Under the pieces are notes generated by a model. That model ran no database searches and was not told the DNA's origin. It saw nothing but the letters and a program-made list of their open reading frames with translations. Source: Nonomuraea antri (lineage in GTDB: Bacteria; Actinomycetota; Actinomycetes; Streptosporangiales; Streptosporangiaceae). From it: a DNA stretch of 58,078 nt. Below are positions 1-8,676 of the stretch, one piece after another. A program made the position numbers and the translations under genes. Location: NCBI RefSeq assembly GCF_013283785.1, contig NZ_JABCPZ010000041.1:1-58078 (forward strand), read 5' to 3'. Positions within the stretch are counted from its first letter, which is position 1. Every line of letters starts with the position of its first letter.

Positions 1-21
1 CCGCGTCCGGTGAGTGCACAC

Positions 22-107
22 GAGCGCTTCCCGGCCAGGGCCGACAGATCCCGTTGAGGACCTCGAGGTCAGTCAGTCGCTGGGTCAGACCCTGTCGGGA
101 AGCGCTC
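22..107. repeat. Inverted repeat of unknown nature at the left edge
   Basis: A perfect 12-bp inverted repeat, GAGCGCTTCCCG at 22-33 and its complement at 96-107, encloses about 62 bases. A further palindrome (GACCTCGAGGTC, 59-70) sits in the loop. It lies just beyond the stop codon of the response regulator on the minus strand. It could be an imperfect terminator, an element end or part of a gene outside the window. I see no coding sequence here. Confidence 0.4.
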
Positions 108-123
108 ATCTACATCATCACTG

Positions 124-768
124 TCAGTCGTTGAGGAAGCGCACGATGGCCAGGACCCGGCGGTTGTAGCCGTCGGCGTGCGCGAGGCCGAGCTTGTCGA
201 AGATGGCGTTGGCGTGTTTCTCCACCGCGCTGCGCGACACGTGCAGCCGTCCGGCGATCGACTCGTTGGTGTGCCCCTGGGCCATCAGGGCGAGCACTTC
301 GTGCTCGCGCGCGCTCAGCCGGGCCAGGGAGGTGGTGTCGCGTGCGCGGTTGAGCAGCCGCCGGACGACCTCCGGGTCGAACGCCGTGCCGCCGCCGGCC
401 ACCCGCCGCAGCGCCTCCAGGAAGTCGCCGACCTCGACCACCCGATCCTTGAGCAGGTAGCCGACCCCGCGTACGCCGCCGTCGACGAGCCGGGCGGCGT
501 AGCGCGTGTCGACGTACTGCGACAGGACCAGCACGCCGATCCCGGGGTGCCGGCGCCGCACGGCGAGCGCGGCACGCAGGCCCTCGCTGGTGAAGGTCGG
601 CGGCATGCGCACGTCGGCGATGACCACCTCCGGCCGGTGCTCGTCACACGCGGCCACCAGCCCTTCCGCGTCGCCGACGGCCGCCACGACCTGATGGCCG
701 TCCTCGCTCAGCAGCCGGGTCAGGCCCTCGCGCAGCAGCGTGCTGTCTTCGGCCAGGACTATGCGCAT
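124..768 (-). CDS. NarL/LuxR-type response regulator
   Basis: A 214-residue cytoplasmic response regulator. The N-terminal receiver (about 1-120) has the acidic pair E7/D8, the phosphoacceptor D52 in the stretch VVIADVRMPP, and a lysine in the YLLKD segment. The C-terminal LuxR-type helix-turn-helix (about 148-205) carries the usual SAREHEVLALMAQG and VEKHANAIFDKLGL segments. Its start overlaps the end of the upstream kinase gene by 10 bp, so the two are a translationally coupled pair and this protein is very likely phosphorylated by that kinase. Target genes cannot be told from the sequence. Confidence 0.93.
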   Translation of the reverse strand: MRIVLAEDSTLLREGLTRLLSEDGHQVVAAVGDAEGLVAACDEHRPEVVIADVRMPPTFTSEGLRAALAVRRRHPGIGVLVLSQYVDTRYAARLVDGGVRGVGYLLKDRVVEVGDFLEALRRVAGGGTAFDPEVVRRLLNRARDTTSLARLSAREHEVLALMAQGHTNESIAGRLHVSRSAVEKHANAIFDKLGLAHADGYNRRVLAIVRFLND

Positions 769-1874
769 GGCAGCGCCACCCGCAGCGTCGTCGGACCCCC
801 GGCGGGGCTGTCGAGGTCGAAGCGGCCGTCGTAGGCGGCCACCCGGCGGGCCAGGCCGGACAGGCCGCGCCCGCCGAGGCGGGCGCCGCCGACGCCGTCG
901 TCGCTGACACGTACGCGCAGCATGCCGGCGGCTTGGTGGACCTCGACCTCGACCCGTTGAGCCCGGCTGTGTTTCAGCGCGTTCGTCACCGCCTCGCAGA
1001 CCACGAAGTAGGTGACCGTCTCCTGGGCCGGGTCCAGCCGCGCCGGAACGTCGTAGTGCAGGTCGATCGGCACGCTGGAGCGTTCGGCGAGCGACTCCAG
1101 CGCCGCCGGCAGCCCGCCGTCGTCCAAGGCCACCGGGTAGATCCGCCAGGCCACCTCCCGCAACTCCTCCAGCGCGCGACGGGATTCCTCCCGCGCCTGC
1201 AGGAACAGCGCGGCGGCGGCGCCGGAGTCGTCGAGGCGATGGGCGCGGCCGAGCAGCATGCCCAGCGCGACCAGCCGCTGCTGCACGCCGTCGTGCAGGT
1301 CCCGCTCGATCCGCCGCCGCTCGTCATCGACCGCCTCCAGGACCTCTGCCCGCGTCCGCGACAGTTGCTCGACGCGGCTGCGCAGCACCTCCTTGTCGCT
1401 GGGCGCGAGTCCCCATTCCGCCAGCCGTCGTTCCAGCGCGGCCAGGCCGATCAGGGCCTGTGCGGCCAGGAAGATGACTAGGAGGGCGAACGCCGTCCAG
1501 GTGATCGGGTCGTACCAGCTCATCTCGGCACGTTGCCCGGTGCCGCCGGAGAGCGCCCGCCAGGTCAACGTCACCCAGATCCCGACGAGCACCAGCACCC
1601 CGCCGCCGAGCCCGCCGACGACGCCGCGCACCGCCACGTACGCCAGCGCGCGCCCCCCGGCCGGAGACGGGGCGACGGTGCCGCCCAGCCAGCGGTTGAC
1701 GCGGACCCGATCGGCCTCGGCCAGCCGCCCGGCGCCGCGGAACGTCCAGGGCCTGGTGGACGGGATGGCCAGCAGCGGCGTCGCGATGACGACCCACGCC
1801 AGCTCGACCACGGCCATCACCGCCCCGAGCACCAGCCCGACCACGCCACGTACTGCCGCCCTTGCCACAACCAT
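759..1874 (-). CDS. Two-component sensor histidine kinase (HisKA_3 type)
   Basis: A 371-residue membrane sensor kinase. Residues 1-150 hold about four hydrophobic segments in two pairs, resembling the actinobacterial 'Sensor' membrane domain. The dimerisation/phosphoacceptor helix has the motif ERDLHDGVQQR with H194. The HATPase domain shows the N-box around N298 (EAVTNALKHS) and the G-box DDGVGG near 326-330. I chose the ATG at 1874 (MVVARAAV); an in-frame GTG lies two codons upstream, and the longer open frame to 1976 adds residues unlike a kinase N-terminus. It precedes and overlaps its response regulator by 10 bp. The signal sensed is unknown. Confidence 0.88.
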   Translation of the reverse strand: MVVARAAVRGVVGLVLGAVMAVVELAWVVIATPLLAIPSTRPWTFRGAGRLAEADRVRVNRWLGGTVAPSPAGGRALAYVAVRGVVGGLGGGVLVLVGIWVTLTWRALSGGTGQRAEMSWYDPITWTAFALLVIFLAAQALIGLAALERRLAEWGLAPSDKEVLRSRVEQLSRTRAEVLEAVDDERRRIERDLHDGVQQRLVALGMLLGRAHRLDDSGAAAALFLQAREESRRALEELREVAWRIYPVALDDGGLPAALESLAERSSVPIDLHYDVPARLDPAQETVTYFVVCEAVTNALKHSRAQRVEVEVHQAAGMLRVRVSDDGVGGARLGGRGLSGLARRVAAYDGRFDLDSPAGGPTTLRVALPCA

Positions 1875-1885
1875 GGTCACGAACT

Positions 1886-2461
1886 CTAGACAGCCGCCCG
1901 GCGGCAGCACATTGAAGGTTTCCACAAAGCCGGCCAACTGTGGGTGCCCTGGGTGGGGCCGCGACGAAGATCGCATGCGCGGCCACGGGACGGCCGAGCG
2001 CCAGGCCGGCGCCGGCGAAGGTCAGTGACAGGATCGCAGCGGCTCTGGGCGGGTACGGCGTGCGCCACATCGCGATCGCCGGGATCGCGACGCCGAGCAG
2101 CGCGCCTAAGGCCGGCACCACGACCACCGGGATGCTCAGCAATCCGCCATCGTCGGGGCAGCAGCGGCGGCGGCGGTGTCCTGATCGCCGGCCAGAGGCA
2201 GGACGTAGGCGGATGTGTCTCCCGGCCATGCACCGCCGCGAGCCCGGTCATCGCCGGCGTCATCAGCGCTCCCCCGCTCCAGGCGAGTGCCCGCGAGCGT
2301 CGTGCCGTGAGCCGGACCACCGTGACCGTCCAGCCGATCAGCAGCGCGAGCCCCACCCCCTTGGCCGGCCCGATCCTGGACGGCTCGCGCAGCCACTCCG
2401 CCACGCGCTCGGCGGTCGTCGCGCTTCCCGGTTCCAGGAGGAACTCCACGAGCTGGAGCAC
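1886..2461 (-). pseudogene. Frameshifted small membrane protein
   Basis: The minus strand encodes a membrane protein in broken frames. The first part, from MLQLVEFLLEPGS at 2461, has one hydrophobic helix (LALLIGWTVTVVRL) and a second near GGALMTPAMTGLAA. The protein then continues as GDTSAYVLPLAGDQDTAAA in a second frame, and as LLSIPVVVVPALGALLGVAIPAIAMW in a third. Adding one G to the GGG run at 2221-2224 and one C to the CCCC run at 2154-2157 joins all three parts into one plausible polypeptide of about 190 residues with at least four membrane segments. The exact C-terminus is unclear; it may need a third correction near 1950. It sits just upstream of the kinase gene on the same strand. 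No family recognised. Confidence 0.55.
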
Positions 2462-2805
2462 GCTGCAGCCCCGCCTTTCCGGTCACGAACGGATGGGCGC
2501 CCGCTCTCTCAGGCCCCTCCACCGTGGTCGCCGTCGTGGTGCCTTCCCTTACAGCTCGTCGCGGAAGAAGGTCGCTGCCCAACATGATCTCGTCCACGCC
2601 GCAACGCGACGGCGCACTTCAGGGGCGGGGGCGTGGCGTGGACTTGACCTGATGCGGGGGCTGTGATCTTGGCGGCGGGGGTAGGTCGGCTGTACGTGAT
2701 GGAGGTCCTCGGTGCGTGAGGGACCGTTTCAGGGACTCAAGGAGCCGTTGATGCGGTGTCGAGTGAGGAATCCCGACCAGTGATGCCGGCACAGGCCGCG
2801 ATGCC
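2462..2805. other. Intergenic region, no gene seen
   Basis: These 344 bases separate the minus-strand membrane-protein remnant from the plus-strand antiporter. Short open frames here have no protein-like composition. It must hold the promoters of both neighbours, but I cannot point to convincing -35/-10 boxes. Purine-rich G tracts occur around 2630-2690. Confidence 0.5.
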
Positions 2806-4320
2806 ATGAGCGACGGCACCCAAGACGCGGATCAGCACGACGACGGCCGGACGGCGCGCCCGCCGTCCGTGACCGATCTGGTGCTCGTGCTGGCCACTCT
2901 GGTGGTGCTGATCGGCGGGTCGCTGGCGTTGTTCGGCCTGGACGCCCTGGACGGGCCGATCCAGGTAGCACTGGTGCTGTGCGCGCTGGTCGCGATGCTG
3001 GTGGTGCTGAAGAACGGCCACCGATGGGAGGAGATCGAGGCCAGCGGGCAGCGGGCACTGTCGTCGATCACCAGCGCGGTCTTCATCCTGCTGGCCGTGG
3101 GCGCGCTGATCGGCACCTGGAACATGTCCGGCACGATCCCCACCCTCGTCTACTACGGGATCCAGGTGCTCTCACCTGGCTGGTACTACGCCGCCGCCGC
3201 GCTGATCTGCGGCATCGTGGCGATGTCGATCGGCAGCTCGTGGACCACGGCGGCGACGGTCGGCGTCGGGCTGGTGGGGATCGCGACCATGCTGGGGGTG
3301 TCGGCGCCGATCACCGCCGGAGCGGTGATATCGGGCGCCTACCTGGGCGACAAGCTGTCGCCGCTGTCGGAGACCACGGTGCTGACCGCCCAGATGGTGA
3401 AGGTGAACGTCTACGAACACATCAAGCGGCAGGCCTGGACGTCGATACCCGCGTTCGTGATCGCCTTCGTTCTGTTCCTGCTGATCGGCTGGGTGTGGGG
3501 GCCGGCCGCCACCGACACCGGTGACACCGGCAGCGAGCTGAACGCGCTCGGCGACATCTACTGGATCACCCCGTTGAACCTGCTGCCACTGCTGTTGCTG
3601 GTGGCGCTCTCGGCGCGCAAGGTGCCGGCCACGCTGGCGTTGATGGCGGCGGCGATCACCGCCGGGGTCGTGGGCGTCTTCACCCAGCCCGCGGTGATCC
3701 GCGCGTTCGCCGGCGACCCCGCCCTGAATCCGGTCCTGGCCGGGATCAAGGCGAGCTGGCGGGCGATGGCGACCGGGTTCGAGAAGTCGTCCGGGCTGGC
3801 CGACGTGGACCGGCTGCTGTCGCGCGGCGGGATGGACAGCATGCTGCCCACCCTGTGGCTGATCATCGGCGCGGTCACGTTCGGGACTCTGCTGGAGGAG
3901 TTCGGGCTGCTCAACCGGCTGATCGAGCCGATGGTCCGCGCGGCCAAAGGCATCGGACGGCTGTTCGTGACGGTGTTCGCCAGTGCGTTCGGGCTCAACA
4001 TCGTCGCCGGTGACCAGTACATCGCGCTGGTGTTGCCGGCCCGGGTGTTCCGGGCCGAGTTCGCCGCGCGTGGCCTGGCGCCGACGAACCTGTCCCGGCT
4101 GGCGGCCGATTCCGGCACGGTCACCTCGCCGCTGGTGCCGTGGAACTCCTGCGGCGCGTTCCTGGGGGCGGTGCTGGGCGTACCGACGCTGGCCTACCTG
4201 CCGTTCTGCTTCTTCAACCTGGCCAGCCCGCTGCTCAGCGTGATCTACGGGTTCACCGGATTCAAGATCGAACGTGTGCCGGTGGGCGAGGCCGGCCGGG
4301 ACGGGCAGGATCGAGCCTGA
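2806..4320 (+). CDS. nhaC: Na+/H+ antiporter, NhaC family
   Basis: A 504-residue inner-membrane protein with a hydrophilic N-terminus of about 22 residues and about 11-12 hydrophobic helices. The conserved NhaC region includes SSWTTAATVGVGLVGIATMLGVSAPITAGAVISGAYLGDKLSPLSETT (about 146-193). The C-terminal half repeats the theme with FGLNIVAGDQYIALVLPARVFR and DSGTVTSPLVPWNSCGAF. Family members exchange cations or organic acids; some are malate/lactate or arginine/ornithine exchangers, so the substrate is not fixed by sequence. It stands alone, convergent with the WD40 gene downstream. The gene symbol is used at family level only. Confidence 0.9.
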   Translation: MSDGTQDADQHDDGRTARPPSVTDLVLVLATLVVLIGGSLALFGLDALDGPIQVALVLCALVAMLVVLKNGHRWEEIEASGQRALSSITSAVFILLAVGALIGTWNMSGTIPTLVYYGIQVLSPGWYYAAAALICGIVAMSIGSSWTTAATVGVGLVGIATMLGVSAPITAGAVISGAYLGDKLSPLSETTVLTAQMVKVNVYEHIKRQAWTSIPAFVIAFVLFLLIGWVWGPAATDTGDTGSELNALGDIYWITPLNLLPLLLLVALSARKVPATLALMAAAITAGVVGVFTQPAVIRAFAGDPALNPVLAGIKASWRAMATGFEKSSGLADVDRLLSRGGMDSMLPTLWLIIGAVTFGTLLEEFGLLNRLIEPMVRAAKGIGRLFVTVFASAFGLNIVAGDQYIALVLPARVFRAEFAARGLAPTNLSRLAADSGTVTSPLVPWNSCGAFLGAVLGVPTLAYLPFCFFNLASPLLSVIYGFTGFKIERVPVGEAGRDGQDRA

Positions 4321-4561
4321 CCAGGTGCTGGACCAGCACGCACAGCGAGGCCGTCGGCAACGTGATCACGGCGGGCGCTGTTCGAGCAGGTCAGGGCCGC
4401 CATGCGGGTGACGTGTGCTGCCCAAGGACGGGCTGGCCTGGCTGCGGCAGCCGTCCATGGGCGGGGTGGTGGGTACCTGGGGAGCGGCGCTCATCGCGCC
4501 CGGTCGTGGTGGCCACGCAGACCGACCGAGCGGGAGCCTCGCCGACAGGTGTACGTCCGAA

Positions 4562-7500
4562 TCATCTGCTTCCCCTGGCCGCGGGGTTGAGCCGAAGGGC
4601 GAGGATCCCGGTGTTCATGCCTATGACGAGGACGTCGCTGGTCCAGCAACAGGCGAGAGCCGGTGCATGAACCGGAATGGTCATTTCGCAGGTGCGGGTC
4701 GCCGGGTCCCAGATGCGTACGCTCGCGTCCTCGCCGCCGCTGGCCAGCAGGGTACGGCCGTCCAGGGTGAAGGCGCACACGCTGTTCACCCAACCGGTGT
4801 GACCGGTGAGGGCGTCACCGACCGCCTGCCCGGTCGCCGGGTCCCAGATCCGCACCCTCTCATCGCCGCCGCCACTGGCCAGCAAGGTGCGGCCGTTCAG
4901 GGTGAAGGCACACACGCTTGTCACCCAGCCGGTGTGACCGATGAGGGCGTCACCGACCACCTGTCCCGTCGCCGGGTCCCAGATCCGCACGCTCGCATCG
5001 CTACTGCCGCTGACCAGCAGGGCGCGCTCGTTCAGGGTGAAGGCACACACGCTGTTCACCCAGCCGGTGTGGCCATCATGCCGGCGTCCACCTCGGCTGA
5101 AAATGGCAGCGATCTTGGCGCGCAGCGTGACGGCACGCCCGGGAATCCGCTGATGTTCTCCGGTGTCCGGGTCCCAGATCCGCACGCTCGCATCGCTGCC
5201 GCCGCTGGCCAGCAGGGTACGACCGTTCAGGGTGAAGGCGCGCACGCTGTTCACCCTGTCGGTGTGACCGATGAGGGCGTCACCGAGCGCCTGCCCGGTC
5301 GCCGGGTCCCAGATCCGCACCCTCTCGTCATCGCCGCCACTGGCCAGCAGGGTACGGCCGCTCAGGGTGAAGGCGCACATGCTGTACACCCCGCCGGTGT
5401 GACCGATGAGGGGATCGCCGACCGCCTGCCCCGTCGCCGGGTCCCAGATCCGCACGCTCGCATCGCTACTGCCGCTGACCAGCAGGGTACGACCGTTCAG
5501 GGTGAAGGCACACATGCTGTGCACCCCGCCGGTATGACGGGTGAGAGGGTTACCGAGCGCCTGCCCAGTGTCCGAGTCCCAGATCCGCACGCTCGCATCG
5601 CCGCCGCCACTGGCCAGCAAGGTGCGGCCGTTCAAGGTGAAGGCGCACACGTCTCGCACCCAATCGGTGTGACCGGTGAGAGGGTCACCGACCGCCTGCC
5701 GGGTCGCCGGATCCCAGATCCGCACGCTCGCATCGTCGCCGCTGCTGGCCAGCAAGGTGCGGCCGTTCAGCACAAAGGCGCACACGGTGTGCACCCTGCC
5801 GGTGTGACCGATGAGGGGGTCACCGAGCGCCTGCCCGGTCGCCGGATCCCAGATCCGCACGCTCGCATCGTCGCCGCTGCTGGCCAGCAGGGTACGGCCG
5901 TTCAGAGTGAAAGCGCACACGCTGTACACCCCGTCGGCATGACCGATGAGGGGATCGCCGACCGCCTGTCCGGTCGCCGGGTCCCAGATCCGCACGCTCC
6001 CGTCGTAGCCGCCGCTGGCCAGCAAGGCGCGGTCATTGAGGGTGAAGGCGCACACGTCGCGCACCCAATCGGTGTGACCGGTGAGAGGGTCACCGACCGC
6101 CTGTCGGGTCGCCGGATCCCAGATCCACACGCTCGCATCGCCGCCGCTGCTGGCCAGCAGGGTACGGCCGTTCAGAGTGAAGGCGCACACGCTGTACACC
6201 CCGCTGGTATGAGCGATGAGGGGATCGCCGACCGCCTGTCCGGTCGCCGGGTCCCAGATCCGCACGCTCCCGTCGTAGCCGCCGCTGGCCAGCAAGGTGC
6301 GGTCATTGAGGGTGAAGGCGCACACGCCGGTCACTACGCCGGTGTGGCCCAGGAGCAGGGCCTGGTCGGTACGTGGTTGCACACGAGCCCACGCCGCCCG
6401 GTAAGGCATGGCCCGATCCTGGATCCGAAGGGGTGGCGGAAGCTGGGCCAGGACGCTGGTGACGTTGAAGAGGGCGGCACGCTCGGGCGGGGTCGCGGCC
6501 GCCGCTTGCGGGGTCAGCTGGATCAGGCGCAGGTACTGGCGGATCTCGGGCGATGTGGCACCGGCGGCGTGGGCGCTCAGGCGGGGCAGGTCGGCATGCA
6601 GGAGGAAGCGTTCGTCGCTGAGGAGGTTCTCCAGCAGGCCGGCTCGGACGGCGTGGCCGGCCAGGGAACGCAGCAGGTAAGGCGGAGCCGAGGCCCACGG
6701 GCGTTGCCGGGTGGTGGTCAGGAAGGCCCGCGTCAGGGCCTGCTCGTCGTGGTGGCGGGGCGTGCGGCGGGCGCGGACGTCGAGCAGGACGTCGTTGAGC
6801 GCCTGGTGGAAGAGGCGGAACGCCTGCCGGTGGTGATCGGTGCTGGACTCGACCAGGAAGTTGGCCGCCGAGGAGCCGGCGAAGCGGCCCAGCTGCTCGG
6901 CGGTGAGGTCGGCGGCCGGGTTGAGTGCCTGGATGGCCCGCGTCCACAGATCGAGGTCCAGGCCGGGCGCCTCGGCGAAGGCCAGCGCGGTCAGCGCCTC
7001 CGCCGCGGGAAGCGAGCCGACGCCGGGCAGCCGGTCGATGTAGCCGGCCAGCGCGTGCTCGACGCTGTCGGGGAAGGTCAGGATGGCGGGGTCGATGGGG
7101 TCGTGGTCGTGCAGGCCGTGGGTGCGTGCGACCAGCCCGGCGATCAGGAAGCTGTGCCCGGAGCGGCGGGCGATGGCGGCCGCGACCGGCCGGGCCACAC
7201 GATGGTCGGCGTACGGGTTGCCGGCGCGTTCGTCGCCGATCAACTGCAACGTGGCCAGGGCGTAGGCGGTGAGGTCCTCCAGGGCGAAGAACCGCGGGTC
7301 GTCCAGATCGATCGGGTGAGCGGCCTGGCCGAAGGAGCCGAGCAGGTCACCGTCGTCATCGCGGCGGCGGGTCGCCAGGACCACCTGCGCTCCCAGGTCG
7401 GCGCAGGTGGTGACCAGCGGGAGCACGATACGGCTGACGATGATGCGCGCCTGGGCGGGTGAGGTGGCCTCGTCCAGGGCGTCGAGGATCAGGTTGAACC

Positions 7501-7936
7501 GCCCGCCCTGCGGTTCCTCCCTTCCTTCCGCGGCCGCGGGAGTGGCACGCCGGGCGGCCCATCGGGCGCGTTCGGCCCGCTCGCTCAGCGCGGCGCGCAT
7601 CACCGGCGCGAAGTCGGCGACCGTCGCGGGCAGCGCGGCGGAGGCGGCCCGGGCGATCTCGGTGGCCACGTCGAGCGCGGTCTTGCCCTTGGCGTGCACC
7701 GCGCACGCCACCGAGCCGGACGCGGCCCGCACCGCCTGGTCATCGGGGCCGAGCGTGGCGCGGATGGCGGGGTCGGCGGTGGTCACGATCCGGCCCAGCA
7801 CCGCGGACTTGCCCACCCCCGGAGAGCCGGTCACCACCAGCACCCGCTGATCGGGGGTGGCGCGATCCAGCCACGCGGTGATGGCCGTCAACGCCGCGGT
7901 GCGGCCGCGGAAGCGGTGGCCCCGCTCGCTGTCCAC
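4562..7936 (-). CDS. STAND-type NTPase with C-terminal WD40 propeller (3' part of a frameshifted trypsin-NTPase-WD40 gene)
   Basis: About 1124 residues from a GTG at 7936, but the true gene almost certainly begins at 8676 in another frame. The N-terminal part has a Walker A motif, GSPGVGKS, followed by an AAA/STAND-like NTPase region (ILDALDEAT resembles Walker B) and a helical region to about residue 530. Then come 12 complete WD40 repeats of 45 residues, each ending in V-R-I-W-D (one reads WIWD), plus a partial blade to the stop. Between the ninth and tenth repeats there is a 20-odd-residue insert rich in R and A. The upstream Trypco1 gene and trypsin domain mark this as a multidomain signalling or conflict protein of the kind common in mycelial actinobacteria. 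Repeats are likely protein-binding; the NTPase would act as a switch. Confidence 0.85.
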   Translation of the reverse strand: MDSERGHRFRGRTAALTAITAWLDRATPDQRVLVVTGSPGVGKSAVLGRIVTTADPAIRATLGPDDQAVRAASGSVACAVHAKGKTALDVATEIARAASAALPATVADFAPVMRAALSERAERARWAARRATPAAAEGREEPQGGRFNLILDALDEATSPAQARIIVSRIVLPLVTTCADLGAQVVLATRRRDDDGDLLGSFGQAAHPIDLDDPRFFALEDLTAYALATLQLIGDERAGNPYADHRVARPVAAAIARRSGHSFLIAGLVARTHGLHDHDPIDPAILTFPDSVEHALAGYIDRLPGVGSLPAAEALTALAFAEAPGLDLDLWTRAIQALNPAADLTAEQLGRFAGSSAANFLVESSTDHHRQAFRLFHQALNDVLLDVRARRTPRHHDEQALTRAFLTTTRQRPWASAPPYLLRSLAGHAVRAGLLENLLSDERFLLHADLPRLSAHAAGATSPEIRQYLRLIQLTPQAAAATPPERAALFNVTSVLAQLPPPLRIQDRAMPYRAAWARVQPRTDQALLLGHTGVVTGVCAFTLNDRTLLASGGYDGSVRIWDPATGQAVGDPLIAHTSGVYSVCAFTLNGRTLLASSGGDASVWIWDPATRQAVGDPLTGHTDWVRDVCAFTLNDRALLASGGYDGSVRIWDPATGQAVGDPLIGHADGVYSVCAFTLNGRTLLASSGDDASVRIWDPATGQALGDPLIGHTGRVHTVCAFVLNGRTLLASSGDDASVRIWDPATRQAVGDPLTGHTDWVRDVCAFTLNGRTLLASGGGDASVRIWDSDTGQALGNPLTRHTGGVHSMCAFTLNGRTLLVSGSSDASVRIWDPATGQAVGDPLIGHTGGVYSMCAFTLSGRTLLASGGDDERVRIWDPATGQALGDALIGHTDRVNSVRAFTLNGRTLLASGGSDASVRIWDPDTGEHQRIPGRAVTLRAKIAAIFSRGGRRHDGHTGWVNSVCAFTLNERALLVSGSSDASVRIWDPATGQVVGDALIGHTGWVTSVCAFTLNGRTLLASGGGDERVRIWDPATGQAVGDALTGHTGWVNSVCAFTLDGRTLLASGGEDASVRIWDPATRTCEMTIPVHAPALACCWTSDVLVIGMNTGILALRLNPAARGSR
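4690..6350 (-). repeat. Twelve near-identical 135-bp tandem repeats (WD40 coding)
   Basis: Direct repeats with a 135-bp period (45 codons) encode the WD40 blades. Neighbouring copies differ at only a few positions. The pair at about 5881-6150 is almost the same as the pair at about 6150-6350 and beyond, giving a 270-bp higher-order period. This points to recent unequal crossing-over rather than ancient blades. The array is interrupted once, around 5080-5160, by non-repeat coding sequence. It is coding, not a CRISPR array. Confidence 0.9.
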
Positions 7937-8676
7937 GCTGACCCCGCGGGCCCGTGGCTGCCAGTGCCGTCCCCCTCGGGGTCGGCCGACAGCCTCCACC
8001 CCCAGGAGGCCAGGGCGAGGTCGCCGGCGCTGTCCGCCGACCAGGTGTCGGCCAGCAGACGCAGCTTCTGGCCGGGCAGGCACCGGTCGGCCTCGTGCAG
8101 GGTGATGGCGCGGCCGCCGCCCTCCAGGGTGTGGGCCTGGCCCACGATGCCCACGACCGCCTGATAGTCCTGCGACCACAGCCCGCCGCCGCTGAAGCCG
8201 CGGGCCAGCGGGCCGGCCGATCCGGTGGCCAGACGTACCCAGCCGTAGCCGAGCCCGGCGTCGATCCGCCCGCCGGCGACGTCGCCCAGCGGGTCCTTGC
8301 CGGGGAAGCCGAACGCCCACCACTGGCGGCCGTCCAGGTCGGCCGGGCGCGGGCAGCGCAGCCGCGCCGGCCACACCCCCGCCGGCACATCCTGCTCCAG
8401 CACCAGCAACGCCAGATCCGTGACCCGCGCATGGTCTGCGACCTGGACCGAGGCCACCCGGCAGCGGCGCCGCGGTTCCTGCTCGGCCTTGGGGAAGGCC
8501 ACCCACAGCGGATCGATCCGCACGCCCTGCTGCTGGACGACGTGCGCGGCGGTCAGCACCCGGCGCGCGTCGATGACCACGGCCGCGCCCAGCGGCTCGA
8601 AGTCCTGCTCGCTCCGGTGAACGGCGGCGGCCCAGGAATCGGCGGCCGGTCCGGTACTCACCGGGCCGGTGCTCAC
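7888..8676 (-). CDS. Trypsin-like serine protease domain (5' part of the frameshifted trypsin-NTPase-WD40 gene)
   Basis: The open frame from GTG 8676 encodes an S1-type protease domain: H45 in VLTAAHVV, D87 in VTDLALLVLEQD, and S162 in RGFSGGGLW, in the right order and spacing for a catalytic triad. There is no signal peptide, so it should act in the cytoplasm. After the residues ADPEG (about 233-237) the frame loses protein-like composition. One extra G in the G5 run at 7971-7975 would lead on to GRHWQPRARGVSVDSERGHRFRGR and the NTPase-WD40 part, giving a protein of about 1371 residues. Its GTG overlaps the Trypco1 stop (GTGA), so the two are translationally coupled. Confidence 0.82.
   Translation of the reverse strand: MSTGPVSTGPAADSWAAAVHRSEQDFEPLGAAVVIDARRVLTAAHVVQQQGVRIDPLWVAFPKAEQEPRRRCRVASVQVADHARVTDLALLVLEQDVPAGVWPARLRCPRPADLDGRQWWAFGFPGKDPLGDVAGGRIDAGLGYGWVRLATGSAGPLARGFSGGGLWSQDYQAVVGIVGQAHTLEGGGRAITLHEADRCLPGQKLRLLADTWSADSAGDLALASWGWRLSADPEGDGTGSHGPAGSAWTASGATASAAAPRR

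Noticed and set aside
4321..4561. Small gene between the antiporter and WD40 genes
   Set aside because: Short frames show no conserved pattern or good RBS; 241 bp of intergenic sequence is more likely.
4690..6350. CRISPR-like array of repeats
   Set aside because: Period is 135 bp with no unique spacers, and every copy encodes a WD40 blade in one continuous frame.
4415..7462. Very long plus-strand open frame (about 1015 codons) with repeats such as GRRVPDPHARIAAAAGQQG
   Set aside because: It is the antisense shadow of the WD40 repeats. Repetition and high GC keep it open; the minus strand carries the recognisable domains.
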